A DNA stretch of 64,000 bases, taken from Clostridia bacterium. GTDB lineage: Bacteria > Bacillota > Clostridia > Monoglobales > Monoglobaceae. The DNA lies in the NCBI GenBank assembly GCA_017397725.1, contig JAFQIA010000007.1:1-64000 (forward strand), written 5' to 3'. Position numbers and translations under genes: made by a program. The notes beneath the pieces were generated by a model. That model saw only the letters and a list, made by a program, of their open reading frames with translations, did not search any database and was not told the origin of the DNA. Positions 36,566 through 45,230 of the stretch are shown piece by piece (the stretch's first letter is position 1; each line of letters starts with the position of its first letter).

Positions 36566-37348
36566 CTATTTACGTTTTTTGTATTTGGTATGCCCAAATT
36601 TTTCTCTGCTGACCTGTGCAGAGGATTTTTTGCCGGTCCCGATTTTCTTCAGCATATTCACCTCAGCCTCGGTGAGTTTTCTCCACCTGCCAAGGGGAAC
36701 ATGTCCCAGAATCAGTCCCGCCTCACGGGTGCGTTTCAGCTTTTTGACCACACAGCCAACCGCTTCAAACATCCGCCTGACCTGACGGTTTTTCCCTTCG
36801 TGGATGGTGATTTCCAGCTTGGTACCCAAACGGGTTGCGCCAATCACTTCCACCTTTGCCGGACTGGTCTTGACCCCGTCCAGCATAATCCCATTCCTGA
36901 GCTGCAACAGAGTATTCATGGAGATATTTCCGGTAACCTCTGCCTCATAGGTTTTTTCCACATTGTTTTTGGGATGGGTAATACGATAGGTCAAATCCCC
37001 GTCATTGGTCATCAGCAAAAGGCCCTCGGTGTCATAGTCCAGTCTGCCCACCGGATAGATGCGCACCGGAATATCCGCCACCAAATCCATCACGGTGTTT
37101 CTGCCCTTGTCATCGGACACGGTGGTGACATACCCCACCGGTTTGTTAAGCAGCACATACACCATCTTTTTTTCAGGTTCCACCAAAGTGCCGTCTACCT
37201 CAATTCTGTCGTTTGCCTCATCAATTTGCACGCCCATTTCAGAGATGACAACGCCGTTGACCGAAACCCTGCCCTGCTGAATCAAATTCTCAGCGCCTCT
37301 GCGGGATGCGACACCGCAGTGAGCCAAATATTTTTGCAGTCTTACCAC
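36566..37348 (-). CDS. rluB: rRNA pseudouridine synthase, RluB/RsuA family
   Basis: The 260-residue protein has an N-terminal S4 RNA-binding domain (MVRLQKYLAHCGVASRR) and the pseudouridine synthase domain with the catalytic aspartate in GRLDYDTEGLLLMTNDGDL and HEGKNRQVRRM later. The last 25 residues are basic. The GTG at 37348 is chosen because AAAGGGG lies eight bases upstream; an earlier GTG has no ribosome site. It is transcribed from its own promoter and runs into mmdA without a visible terminator. Confidence 0.93.
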   Translation of the reverse strand: MVRLQKYLAHCGVASRRGAENLIQQGRVSVNGVVISEMGVQIDEANDRIEVDGTLVEPEKKMVYVLLNKPVGYVTTVSDDKGRNTVMDLVADIPVRIYPVGRLDYDTEGLLLMTNDGDLTYRITHPKNNVEKTYEAEVTGNISMNTLLQLRNGIMLDGVKTSPAKVEVIGATRLGTKLEITIHEGKNRQVRRMFEAVGCVVKKLKRTREAGLILGHVPLGRWRKLTEAEVNMLKKIGTGKKSSAQVSREKFGHTKYKKRK

Positions 37349-37374
37349 AGTATCTTGCCCCTTTCGCACTTATC

Positions 37375-37413
37375 AATAAATCCGTATGGCATTTTAAGCC
37401 ATACGGATTTATT
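37375..37413 (-). terminator. Hairpin after the D,D-carboxypeptidase gene
   Basis: A perfect 16-bp stem AATAAATCCGTATGGC with a 7-base loop lies between the carboxypeptidase gene and rluB. The downstream T run is weak, and the hairpin overlaps the rluB -10 element by three bases. Confidence 0.6.
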
Positions 37414-37439
37414 ATACCCTATTTTTCCAAGAATTGCAA
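37411..37439 (-). promoter_or_regulatory. Sigma-A promoter of rluB and the decarboxylase operon
   Basis: On the minus strand TTGCAA (37434-37439) and perfect TATAAT (37411-37416), 17 bases apart. It is the only good promoter seen upstream of mmdA. Confidence 0.75.
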
Positions 37440-37529
37440 CAGAAAAATTGCTGCCCCTTCACCATTTCTGCCACTTTTTTATTTTCTTGCTTGTGCATTT
37501 TGTATAATTTTCGACAATCTCCTTTTTTC

Positions 37530-38678
37530 TCAAAATGATAGGTGAAAAAGCCGCAGCCAACGCCTGTAAACAGCATCCAGATTTTGTCGAAATCCCGTGC
37601 GGACCGACGCAGGGAGGAATACCCGCTGTGCCTCCTGTAGAGCGACAAGGGAAACAGTTTTTACCACTGTCTGGTTACAGCGGATACGCACCCTGCCACA
37701 GTCCTGCCCCAATTCCACCGATGCCCGAAGCTCCTCCTCCGGCTCCGCATCTACATACAAGGTTTCCCCCTCTGCCACAGGATAGGAAACATCCTCTTCT
37801 GCCCCGTAGGAAACCTCGGTCACATCCGAGCCGGAAACGCCAATCTTTCCCATAGGCTTTCCCTTTTCTACCACCTTTTCCATCCGGTAAACAGAAAAGA
37901 GATGGTTATACAGGGTTTGGTGGTCATTCCAGTCGTCCGGCGCATGTAAGGTCACGCAAATCAAGGTCATATCCTCACGCTGTGCAGCAGAAACCAGACA
38001 CCGCCCCGCCGCCTTGGTAAAGCCGGTCTTGACCCCGATACACCCCTCATACATCCGAAGTAGTTTATTGTGGTTGGTCAGCACTCTGGGGTACGCCTTT
38101 CCCTCCCCTTCAATCCGATAGGTTTTGGTTGCCACAATGCGGGCAAAATCGGGATTCTTGAGTGCCGCCGCCGTCAGGCGCGCCATATCCTCTGCCGTAG
38201 AATAGTGGTTTTCATCCGGCAAGCCGTTGGGGTTTGCAAATCGGGTGTGCTTTACGCCCAATTCCTTTGCCTTTTGGTTCATCATCTCCACAAAGGCATC
38301 CACCCCGCCAAAATGCTCGGCAATAGCAACTGCCGCATCATTACCGGAGGCAAGCATCAATCCGTACAGCAGTTCCTCCAAGGTCAGCTTTTCCCCCGCC
38401 TGAAGATACATACTGGAGCCCTCTACCCCCGCTGCTGTGTTGGACACGGTGATAGTAACATCGATGGGACTATGTTCTATGGCAGTGAGCGCCGTCATAA
38501 TCTTGGTGGTGCTTGCCATCGCCATGGGCGTTTGCGCATTTTTTTGATATAACACTCTCCCCGATTCCGGTTCCAAAACCACGCAAGCCTTTGCCGATAC
38601 TCCCGGTGCCGCCTTGACACCCACCGGAACAAGCAAAAACAAGCAGAGAAGAGAAGAAAAAAGTCCTCGTCCTGTCAT
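37530..38678 (-). CDS. D-alanyl-D-alanine carboxypeptidase (class S11)
   Basis: The 382-residue penicillin-binding protein trims the terminal D-Ala of peptidoglycan stem peptides. After a signal peptide (1-24) come the active-site motifs STTK (S56-K59), SGN (S111-N113) and KTG (K217). The C-terminal beta domain and a final amphipathic helix rich in Arg (residues of about 355-382) fit peripheral membrane anchoring. GGAGG lies six bases before the ATG. A weak sigma-E-like pair (CATATAGT at 38707-38714) leaves a DacB-type sporulation role open. Confidence 0.93.
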   Translation of the reverse strand: MTGRGLFSSLLCLFLLVPVGVKAAPGVSAKACVVLEPESGRVLYQKNAQTPMAMASTTKIMTALTAIEHSPIDVTITVSNTAAGVEGSSMYLQAGEKLTLEELLYGLMLASGNDAAVAIAEHFGGVDAFVEMMNQKAKELGVKHTRFANPNGLPDENHYSTAEDMARLTAAALKNPDFARIVATKTYRIEGEGKAYPRVLTNHNKLLRMYEGCIGVKTGFTKAAGRCLVSAAQREDMTLICVTLHAPDDWNDHQTLYNHLFSVYRMEKVVEKGKPMGKIGVSGSDVTEVSYGAEEDVSYPVAEGETLYVDAEPEEELRASVELGQDCGRVRIRCNQTVVKTVSLVALQEAQRVFLPASVRTGFRQNLDAVYRRWLRLFHLSF

Positions 38679-38753
38679 AATCTCCCTCCGTTTTCTTTTC
38701 TTTCTTACTATATGCAAGAAAGAAAAAGTCATACCCGGAAGAAATTGACAAAG

Positions 38754-38779
38754 AAAAAAGCACCCGAATGGGTGCTTTT
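38754..38779 (-). terminator. mgsA terminator
   Basis: AAAAGCACCC-GAAT-GGGTGCTTTT with a TTTTTT tail on the minus strand, beyond the dispersed element that follows mgsA. Confidence 0.75.
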
Positions 38780-38790
38780 GCGTTTACCAA

Positions 38791-38963
38791 GGTGCCGAAA
38801 AACGAAGTGTATATTTTGCAAAATCGTTTTCGTCGCTGTACAGAGGTACTGCAGAGAACGATTTTGCAAAAAGCAAGCAACGGCAAGGAGAACTCGATGT
38901 TCTCCTTGCCGTTTTTATCCTCTATATATTTCTTGCTTGCGGTAGACCGAGTTTTTCGGTGCC
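38791..38963. repeat. Dispersed hairpin element, short copy
   Basis: The 173-base element has imperfect terminal repeats (GGTGCCGAAAAAC and GTTTTTCGGTGCC, 11 of 13 pairing). An 18-bp stem pairs 38814-38831 with 38854-38871, and a perfect 13-bp hairpin CGGCAAGGAGAAC follows at 38881-38911. It matches the copy at 31220-31510 part by part, including AAGCAAGCAACGGCAAGGAG and CTTGCGGTAGACC. It lies four bases past the mgsA stop and upstream of the mgsA terminator. Confidence 0.75.
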
Positions 38964-38967
38964 GCCA

Positions 38968-39372
38968 TTATTTCTTAGGATTCACGATATCTCTCCAGCC
39001 AAGGTCGCCACGGGCAATACCCATAATCAAAACCTCTGCCGTTGCCACATTGGTAGCAAGGGGGATGTTATGCACATCACAAAGCCGGAACAGTGCCGAA
39101 ACATCCGGTTCGTGAGGCTGTGCGGTCAGCGGGTCACGGAAAAAGAGCACCGCATCAATTTCATTATATGCAATGCGGGCACCAATCTGCTGGTCACCGC
39201 CCTCCGGACCTGACAAAAACTTGCTGATGGGAAGACCAGTTGCATCTTCAACCATTGCACCTGTTGTTCCGGTAGCACACAAATTATGCTGTCTTAAAAT
39301 GCCGCTGTAGGCAATACAAAAATCAACCATAAGTTCTTTTTTCTTGTCATGGGCAATCAATGCAATATTCAT
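38968..39372 (-). CDS. mgsA: Methylglyoxal synthase
   Basis: The 134-residue enzyme turns dihydroxyacetone phosphate into methylglyoxal and phosphate, a bypass of lower glycolysis. It shows [33 protein letters not shown] and the catalytic-aspartate region [19 protein letters not shown]. The ATG at 39372 has GGGGAG eight bases upstream; the in-frame ATG seven codons earlier precedes that site. It has its own promoter after mrdA. Confidence 0.95.
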   Translation of the reverse strand: MNIALIAHDKKKELMVDFCIAYSGILRQHNLCATGTTGAMVEDATGLPISKFLSGPEGGDQQIGARIAYNEIDAVLFFRDPLTAQPHEPDVSALFRLCDVHNIPLATNVATAEVLIMGIARGDLGWRDIVNPKK

Positions 39373-39414
39373 AGGATGCTCTCCCCTTTTCATTATTTTC
39401 CAACTATATCACTT

Positions 39415-39443
39415 ATCATATCACAGATTTTGCAAAAAGTCAA
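39415..39443 (-). promoter_or_regulatory. Sigma-A promoter of mgsA
   Basis: On the minus strand TTGACT (39438-39443) and TATGAT (39415-39420), 17 bases apart, in the 77-base gap after mrdA. Confidence 0.7.
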
Positions 39444-39449
39444 AGCTTT

Positions 39450-41585
39450 TTAATCGGCTCCCTCTATGGTGGGTTGCTTGGGATTGGCACGTTCCTCTTT
39501 TAATTCCATATAGGCATCAAAAATCTGTCTTGCAACCCTTGCCGCATAATGGCTGGTGGCACCGTGTTCAATGACTACCGCAACCACGATTTCCGGATTT
39601 TCATAAGGCGCAAATCCCACAAACAACACATTGTCTGCGCCATTTGGAACCTCTGCCGTACCGGTCTTTCCTGCCGCCCGATACTCCGCATCCTCAAACG
39701 CCGCCTTGGCAGTACCGTTGGTTACCACCTGCCGCATCCCCTGTGTCACCTTTTGGAAGGTGGAATCCTGAATAGGATTCTCTGCAAGAAGCTCGGGGTT
39801 TTTGCGATAGACCACCTCTTGAGTGTTATAATCCACAATCTCATTGACCAGATGCAGACGATAGCGTCTACCCTTGTTGAGCAGGGTAGCAATATAATTG
39901 GCAAGCTGTGCCGGCGTAAACAGGTTGTCCGACTGGCCGATTGCCGCCTGAATCACATCGCCCGGATACCAAGGAACATCCAATGCCTTGCGGTGTTCAG
40001 GTCCTGCCACCACGCCTTTGCCCTCACCCAGTTCGATGCCGGTAGGCTCTCCCAAACCGAACCGTTTGGCATAGTCATTGAGAGTTTCGATACCGGTCAG
40101 TCGCCCGATTTCATAAAAGAAGTAGTTGCAGGATACCCCCAACGCCTCTGCCACCTCGATGGTTCCGTGGGTTTCCCGCTTGGAGGAATAAATCAAACAG
40201 GTGGGTTGAAAGTCCTTAAAGAAGGTGTATTTTCCCTTATCCTGAATATAGGTGTTTGGCTCTATCACACCGGTTTCCAGTGCCGCAATGGCAGTCAGCG
40301 GCTTAAAGGTCGAACCGGGGGAATAGGTGCCATCCAAGGCACGATTGAGCAGCGGCAACGACTTTGCCTGCGAAAGCTCGGTATAATCCTCCACAAAGGT
40401 TTCCGGATTGTAGGTGGGATAAGATGCCAACGCAAGCACCTCGCCGGTGCTGGGCACAATGGCAATGGCACCGCCCGCACCATTGCGACTCACCGCCGCG
40501 GTAACATTCTCCTTAAGCGCTTGTTCTGCCGCCTTTTGCAGTTCCAAATCCAAAGTCAGCTTGGCATAGTTGCCCGGTTCCACTGCCTGACTTTGCAGAA
40601 TCTCGGTCTGCCCGCCGCTGCGGGACATGGACACGCTCTTGTATCCGTCTTTTCCCCTGAGATACTTTTCCAGAACCTTTTCCAAGCCGTCCTTGCCGAT
40701 GATGTCATTGATGCCATAGCCCTCTTTTTGAAGTTCCTCATATTCCTCGGCATAAATCTTGTCGGTTCTGCCTAAGATATGCGCCGCCGTGCTTCCGTGA
40801 GCAAAGGTGCGAATAGGTTCCATTTCAATTTCCACACCGGGATACTTTTCCCCTTGCTCCTTAATCAGCTGTAGCACCTTGGGCCCGATATCTCGCGCCA
40901 ACACATAGGGGTTGTTGGCACCAAAATGACTCTTTTCCATATCGTACCGCACCGAGGCAATGAGGACCGCCTCTTTGTGGGTGTATTTTCCCGAAAGGCT
41001 GTAACGGCTGCGATAATATTCTGCAATCTCTCTTGCAGAGTTGTAGGCGGTCAGCTTTTCTTCCTCTTTCCAATCGGCAACTTTTTTTGCCTGTTGCTCT
41101 TTCATCCGGTCGGCTTCCTGCACATCCACCTCTTTGCCATCCCGCAGAGCCTCCCGAATCTCTTGTTCCTTGTCCTCTATCTTTTTGCGGCTTTCCTTGC
41201 CCTCGGTATAGGTAAAGCCCCAAAAGCCGTTTTCTTCATCATAAAAAATCGGAAACTGGGTCGCCAGTGTTCCGTCGTTTTCCAGAATCAGCTTGCTGAG
41301 CGCAAGGATTTCATCATGCAAATCATCCTTGCTGATGTCAATCTTCTGAATCTGCACCACATACCCCATCCGGTTCTGGACAAAGGCTTTTCCGTATCGG
41401 TCTAAAATCTCGCCGCGAGGTGCTTTGACGGGGTAAGCCTGCACCAATCTTTGCTGTGCCACCTGACGGTATTCTTCGCCCTTGACCACCTGCAAATCAA
41501 ACAGACGAATGATACAAACCAATGCCAGAATCACCACCAGTATCAAAACTGCCAGATATCTTCCGCCAAAATTCCGTCCTTCCAT
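39450..41585 (-). CDS. mrdA: Elongasome penicillin-binding protein 2
   Basis: The 711-residue class B PBP crosslinks peptidoglycan during cell elongation. One N-terminal membrane helix (8-28) is followed by the dimerisation domain with PRGEILDRYGK, then the transpeptidase with SxxK at S425 (GSTFKP), SCN, and KTG at K640. A charged insert of about 80 residues (about 120-200, rich in Lys/Glu) looks like a coiled coil. It closes the mreBCD operon, as is usual for rod-shape systems, and works with the RodA at 58496. Confidence 0.95.
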   Translation of the reverse strand: MEGRNFGGRYLAVLILVVILALVCIIRLFDLQVVKGEEYRQVAQQRLVQAYPVKAPRGEILDRYGKAFVQNRMGYVVQIQKIDISKDDLHDEILALSKLILENDGTLATQFPIFYDEENGFWGFTYTEGKESRKKIEDKEQEIREALRDGKEVDVQEADRMKEQQAKKVADWKEEEKLTAYNSAREIAEYYRSRYSLSGKYTHKEAVLIASVRYDMEKSHFGANNPYVLARDIGPKVLQLIKEQGEKYPGVEIEMEPIRTFAHGSTAAHILGRTDKIYAEEYEELQKEGYGINDIIGKDGLEKVLEKYLRGKDGYKSVSMSRSGGQTEILQSQAVEPGNYAKLTLDLELQKAAEQALKENVTAAVSRNGAGGAIAIVPSTGEVLALASYPTYNPETFVEDYTELSQAKSLPLLNRALDGTYSPGSTFKPLTAIAALETGVIEPNTYIQDKGKYTFFKDFQPTCLIYSSKRETHGTIEVAEALGVSCNYFFYEIGRLTGIETLNDYAKRFGLGEPTGIELGEGKGVVAGPEHRKALDVPWYPGDVIQAAIGQSDNLFTPAQLANYIATLLNKGRRYRLHLVNEIVDYNTQEVVYRKNPELLAENPIQDSTFQKVTQGMRQVVTNGTAKAAFEDAEYRAAGKTGTAEVPNGADNVLFVGFAPYENPEIVVAVVIEHGATSHYAARVARQIFDAYMELKEERANPKQPTIEGAD

Positions 41586-41607
41586 TGCTTACCCCTCCTT
41601 TCCGGTA

Positions 41608-42108
41608 TCAAGAAACCTGCTTGATACGCAATAATCTCATACTCAGGCGGACAGGCTTTGCCAACAAAAATCCTACCACGCCATTATAAATTGCTTCTAT
41701 CATACCAATCCGGAACATCGCCGTCCCGAACCCCATATCGCTACCAACCGCCTTGCGGGCAAGGTAATACATCAGTCCCGCAATCAAGGATGCCACAATG
41801 GTTCCCAAAAAATTTGCCAGTTGTTTTTCTCCGCTGAAAAAGCGGGTTCCCAAAATTCCCGCTCCTACGCCGAGATACAGGTAAATCAAGCCACTGACCC
41901 CAATCATCCGTCCTACCAAAATGTCATAGGCAAGACCAAAGATTGCTCCGCAAATTGCGCCCTCTGTAGTTCCGCGGAAAAATCCAATCATCACCACAAA
42001 GCAAAGGAACAAGTTGGGGGCAATTCCCCAAACTGCGATTCCCCGTGCCAGTGTCGGCTGAAAAATGGTCAACAAAAGCATCCAGAACAGGTAAAATACC
42101 ACTCTCAT
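41608..42108 (-). CDS. mreD: Rod-shape-determining protein MreD
   Basis: The 166-residue membrane protein has five or so hydrophobic segments and the MreD pattern LTIFQPTLARGIAVWGIAPNL and FFRGTTEGAICGAIFGLAYD. It belongs to the elongasome. Its ATG overlaps the mreC TGA by four bases (ATGA), so translation is coupled. Confidence 0.93.
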   Translation of the reverse strand: MRVVFYLFWMLLLTIFQPTLARGIAVWGIAPNLFLCFVVMIGFFRGTTEGAICGAIFGLAYDILVGRMIGVSGLIYLYLGVGAGILGTRFFSGEKQLANFLGTIVASLIAGLMYYLARKAVGSDMGFGTAMFRIGMIEAIYNGVVGFLLAKPVRLSMRLLRIKQVS

Positions 42109-43151
42109 TCTCTCAACTCCTGTCCGCTGACGCTACTGGGTTTGGGGGTGCTGCTGGGTCGCACGGTTGCGCTGGGTTTGGGTGTTGCAGTGGGGCGAGC
42201 AGTCGCCGTTGCCGCCGGTCTGGTGGCCGTGGGTGTTGACGTTTCCTCCTCGTCCTCCTCTTCAGGTTCCTCTTCCATCAAGGGGTCCTCCTCACTGCGG
42301 GCAATCACCTCAACCGCATTCAAAAGCACAAACACCTGTTGCAGCTTACCAAAGTTCACCATGGGTTCTACAATGGCATACTTGGACATATTGGTGTTAT
42401 CCTCTTTGATTTCCAGAACCCTGCCAATCAGCAAGCCCTTGGGATAAACTCCGCCCATACCGGAGGTTTCTACATAATCATCCCGCTCCAGTTCGGCATC
42501 ACGGGACAGATAGCCAAGCTTACACTTTCCGCTCAGGCGCAGGGAGGAATCCCCCTCTGCCACGCCCACATCCTTGGTGCGCAGAACCATTGCCCCCACA
42601 CCGCATTCGGGGTCAAGCAGAGTCACAACCTCTGCCCAATCCGAACCCACGCGGGAGATTTTGCCCACCAGCTCTTTTTTCTCAGTCAAAACCGCCTGTC
42701 CCTCTTGGATGCCATCATCGCTGCCCTTGCCGATGGTAAAGGTGCCATACCAGTTGGACGGGTTTTTGGCAATCACCGATGCTGCCAAAAGCTCCAGTTC
42801 ATGCTCGGTCTTTGTCAAATCCAGCATTTCCCGAAGCTGTGCATTCTCGGTTTCCAGACCTCTGGCATCACGCAAACGCTTGTCCAGCTCTACATTCTCA
42901 TTTTTTAATGCCTGATTCTCCTCCCGCAATGCCTTGACACCGCCGAAATAGGAAAACAGATTCACAAACCAGTTGCCCGACTTTTGCACTGCCGCCTGTC
43001 CGGGCTCGGCAACACCTTCTACGGCTTGTTCGATGAAGGTTGCCCCCTCACTTGCCGCCAACGCCGCAAAAATGCCAATCACGATGGCAAGGATCAGGGT
43101 TGCCGCAATCAGCAACACTAAGCCTTTATGGTCTACAAAAAAATTTCTCAC
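42105..43151 (-). CDS. mreC: Rod-shape-determining protein MreC
   Basis: The 348-residue protein has one N-terminal membrane helix (10-33), a coiled coil (about 72-112, EENQALKNENVELDKRLRDA), and the two-barrel MreC domain with VIAKNPSNWYGTFTIGKGS. It scaffolds MreB and PBP2. After the family end (about residue 285) a 60-residue tail occurs: acidic first, then Thr/Pro/Ala-rich repeats (TATPKPSATVRPSSTPKPS). Such a tail is unusual for MreC and resembles the tail of the class A PBP at 54059. The start is GTG. Confidence 0.95.
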   Translation of the reverse strand: MRNFFVDHKGLVLLIAATLILAIVIGIFAALAASEGATFIEQAVEGVAEPGQAAVQKSGNWFVNLFSYFGGVKALREENQALKNENVELDKRLRDARGLETENAQLREMLDLTKTEHELELLAASVIAKNPSNWYGTFTIGKGSDDGIQEGQAVLTEKKELVGKISRVGSDWAEVVTLLDPECGVGAMVLRTKDVGVAEGDSSLRLSGKCKLGYLSRDAELERDDYVETSGMGGVYPKGLLIGRVLEIKEDNTNMSKYAIVEPMVNFGKLQQVFVLLNAVEVIARSEEDPLMEEEPEEEDEEETSTPTATRPAATATARPTATPKPSATVRPSSTPKPSSVSGQELRE

Positions 43152-43168
43152 TTTGATCCCTCACAACC

Positions 43169-44167
43169 TTACAGGAACCGGGATTTCCGGTTCATCTCAA
43201 GCAGAAAGTCCAAGGACTTTCCTGCACCCACAGCAACACATTCCATGGGAGACTCCGCAATATACACCGGGATTTCGGTGCTGACATTGATCAGTCTGCC
43301 CAGTCCCCGCAGTTTGGCTCCGCCGCCTGCCAGAACGATGCCGCTTTCCATAATATCCGACGCAAGCTCCGGCGGTGTATTCTCCAGCGCCATCTTGACT
43401 GCATCTACAATCTGGTTTGCATACTCCTGCAAAACCTCCCGAATCTCATCGGTGGCAACAATGGCGGTTTTGGGAAGTCCTGTCACCATATCCCGTCCGC
43501 TGATTTCCATTTTTTCTTTGTCCTTGTGAAAGTACACCGACCCGATTTCACACTTGACCTGCTCGGCAGTCACATCCCCAATGGAGGTGTTGTATCTCTT
43601 CTTCACATACTGGACGATGGCATTGTCAAAGGTTTCGCCTGCCACCCTCACCGAGTGGGAAACCACCACGCCGCCCAAAGAAACCACCGCAACCTCAGTG
43701 ATTCCGGCGCCCACATTCACAATCATACTTCCGTGGGGCTGACTGATGTCCACCCCACAGCCAATGGCTGCTGCCAAGGGTTCTTCAATCAGATAAACCT
43801 CTCTGGCACCGGCACTCTGTGCCGCCTCGGTGACCGCACGGCGTTCTACCTCGGTGATACTGCAAGGTACGCAAATCACCGTGCGCACCCGCAAAAAGTT
43901 GTTCTTGGTCGCCTTTTTGATGACATACCTTAAAAGCTCCACCGTTCCGCCAAAGCTGGTAATCACACCATTGCGGATAGGCCGAAGTGCCTGCACCCCG
44001 TCCGGAGTTCTGCCCAGCATATCTCTGGCTTCATCCCCGATTGCCAAAACCTGACGGGTCTTTCTGCTGCGAATCACCATGGATGGCTCATTCAGTACAA
44101 TGCCGCTCTTTTTCTCATAAACCAAGGTGTTCGCCGTTCCCAGATCAATTCCCAAATCCATTGGCAT
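43169..44167 (-). CDS. mreB: Rod-shape-determining protein MreB
   Basis: The 332-residue bacterial actin forms membrane-bound filaments that guide wall synthesis. ATP-site motifs are GIDLGTANTLVY (phosphate 1), EPLAAAIGCGVD, IVNVGAGITEVAVVSLGG (phosphate 2) and VLAGGGAKLRGL (adenosine). GGAG lies eight bases before the ATG. The gene order maf-mreB-mreC-mreD is the standard one in Firmicutes. Confidence 0.97.
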   Translation of the reverse strand: MPMDLGIDLGTANTLVYEKKSGIVLNEPSMVIRSRKTRQVLAIGDEARDMLGRTPDGVQALRPIRNGVITSFGGTVELLRYVIKKATKNNFLRVRTVICVPCSITEVERRAVTEAAQSAGAREVYLIEEPLAAAIGCGVDISQPHGSMIVNVGAGITEVAVVSLGGVVVSHSVRVAGETFDNAIVQYVKKRYNTSIGDVTAEQVKCEIGSVYFHKDKEKMEISGRDMVTGLPKTAIVATDEIREVLQEYANQIVDAVKMALENTPPELASDIMESGIVLAGGGAKLRGLGRLINVSTEIPVYIAESPMECVAVGAGKSLDFLLEMNRKSRFL

Positions 44168-44171
44168 ACTA

Positions 44172-44768
44172 TCATCTCCCTGCGTTTGATAACAATTCTA
44201 TCTGAAAGTTCTCTTTTAAGAGGATTCCCAGCTTGCACAAGGGTAATCCTACCACATTGAAATAATCTCCTTGAATGCCTTCAATCAACAATGCGCCCAA
44301 ATCCTGAATACCATAAGCGCCCGCCTTGTCCATAGGCTCGCCCGAGGCAATGTACTGACGGATTTCCTCTTCGCTTAAATCACGAAAACGCACTTCGGTT
44401 ACCTCTGCGTCGGTCACCGTCTTACCGGTTTGGGTATCGATGATTGCCACACCGGTAAACACCCGATGCCGATTGCCCGAAAGTCGGGAGAGCATAGAAA
44501 ACGCCTCCTCCTCGTCCCGAGGCTTGCCTAAAATCTGATTTTCCAGCACCACCACGGTATCTGCCGCCAGAATGATGGCATCTTTTCCGCATTGGTCTGC
44601 AATATGCCGCGCCTTTTCCTCTGCCAATCGCTTGACGGTCTGCTCCGGCGATTCTCCGGCAATCAACGTTTCCTCGCTGTCATCGGTCATCACCGAAAAG
44701 GCAGGCAACAATCGGCTTAATAACTCCCGCCGCCTTGGCGACTGGGATGCCAAGATAAATTCTTTCAT
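44172..44768 (-). CDS. maf: Maf family nucleotide pyrophosphatase
   Basis: The 198-residue protein hydrolyses non-canonical or excess nucleoside triphosphates. LASQSPRRRELL is the N-terminal signature, and ILAADTVV, GKPRDEEEAFSMLSRLSG and GAYGIQDLGA follow; the pattern fits the dTTP/UTP-type (YhdE) group. The ATG at 44768 has GGAG eight bases upstream. Its position before mreB is conserved in Bacillus and Clostridia. Confidence 0.94.
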   Translation of the reverse strand: MKEFILASQSPRRRELLSRLLPAFSVMTDDSEETLIAGESPEQTVKRLAEEKARHIADQCGKDAIILAADTVVVLENQILGKPRDEEEAFSMLSRLSGNRHRVFTGVAIIDTQTGKTVTDAEVTEVRFRDLSEEEIRQYIASGEPMDKAGAYGIQDLGALLIEGIQGDYFNVVGLPLCKLGILLKENFQIELLSNAGR

Positions 44769-44780
44769 CAAAATAGCTCC

Positions 44781-45215
44781 TTAAAATCCCGTGGATCCGA
44801 ATCCACCACTGCCACGGTCGGTTTTTTCCAGTTCCTCCACCACGGTCAAATCCGCAAGGGCAACCGGGAGAAATACCATTTGCGCAATCCGGTCCCCCGG
44901 ATTGACGGTATAATCGTGGCCTGAAATATTATGCAGTACCACCCGAATCTCTCCGGTGTAGTCGCTGTCAATCACGCCAACACAGTTTGCCATAGAAATT
45001 CCCTTTTTGTACGCCAAACCGCTGCGGGGGAAGATAAATCCGCCATAGCCCTTGGGAATCTGCATGGCAATTCCGGTGGGAATCATGGCTCTGCCACCTA
45101 CCTTTAACACAATAGGGGCATCCATTGCCGCAGACAGGTCCATCCCTGCACTTCCGTCGGTGGCATATTCCGGTTTGATGGCTTTGTCATTGAGATATTT
45201 GATTTTTACTTCCAT
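44781..45215 (-). CDS. dut: Deoxyuridine triphosphatase
   Basis: The 144-residue enzyme cleaves dUTP to dUMP and keeps uracil out of DNA. The five trimeric dUTPase motifs are visible: GSAGMDL, PRSGLA, GVIDSDYTGEI, PGDRIAQMVF and the C-terminal RGSGGFGSTGF that closes on the active site. It lies next to maf, another nucleotide-pool cleaner. AAAGGA precedes the ATG. Confidence 0.97.
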   Translation of the reverse strand: MEVKIKYLNDKAIKPEYATDGSAGMDLSAAMDAPIVLKVGGRAMIPTGIAMQIPKGYGGFIFPRSGLAYKKGISMANCVGVIDSDYTGEIRVVLHNISGHDYTVNPGDRIAQMVFLPVALADLTVVEELEKTDRGSGGFGSTGF

Positions 45216-45230
45216 AATCGTAATCCTTTC

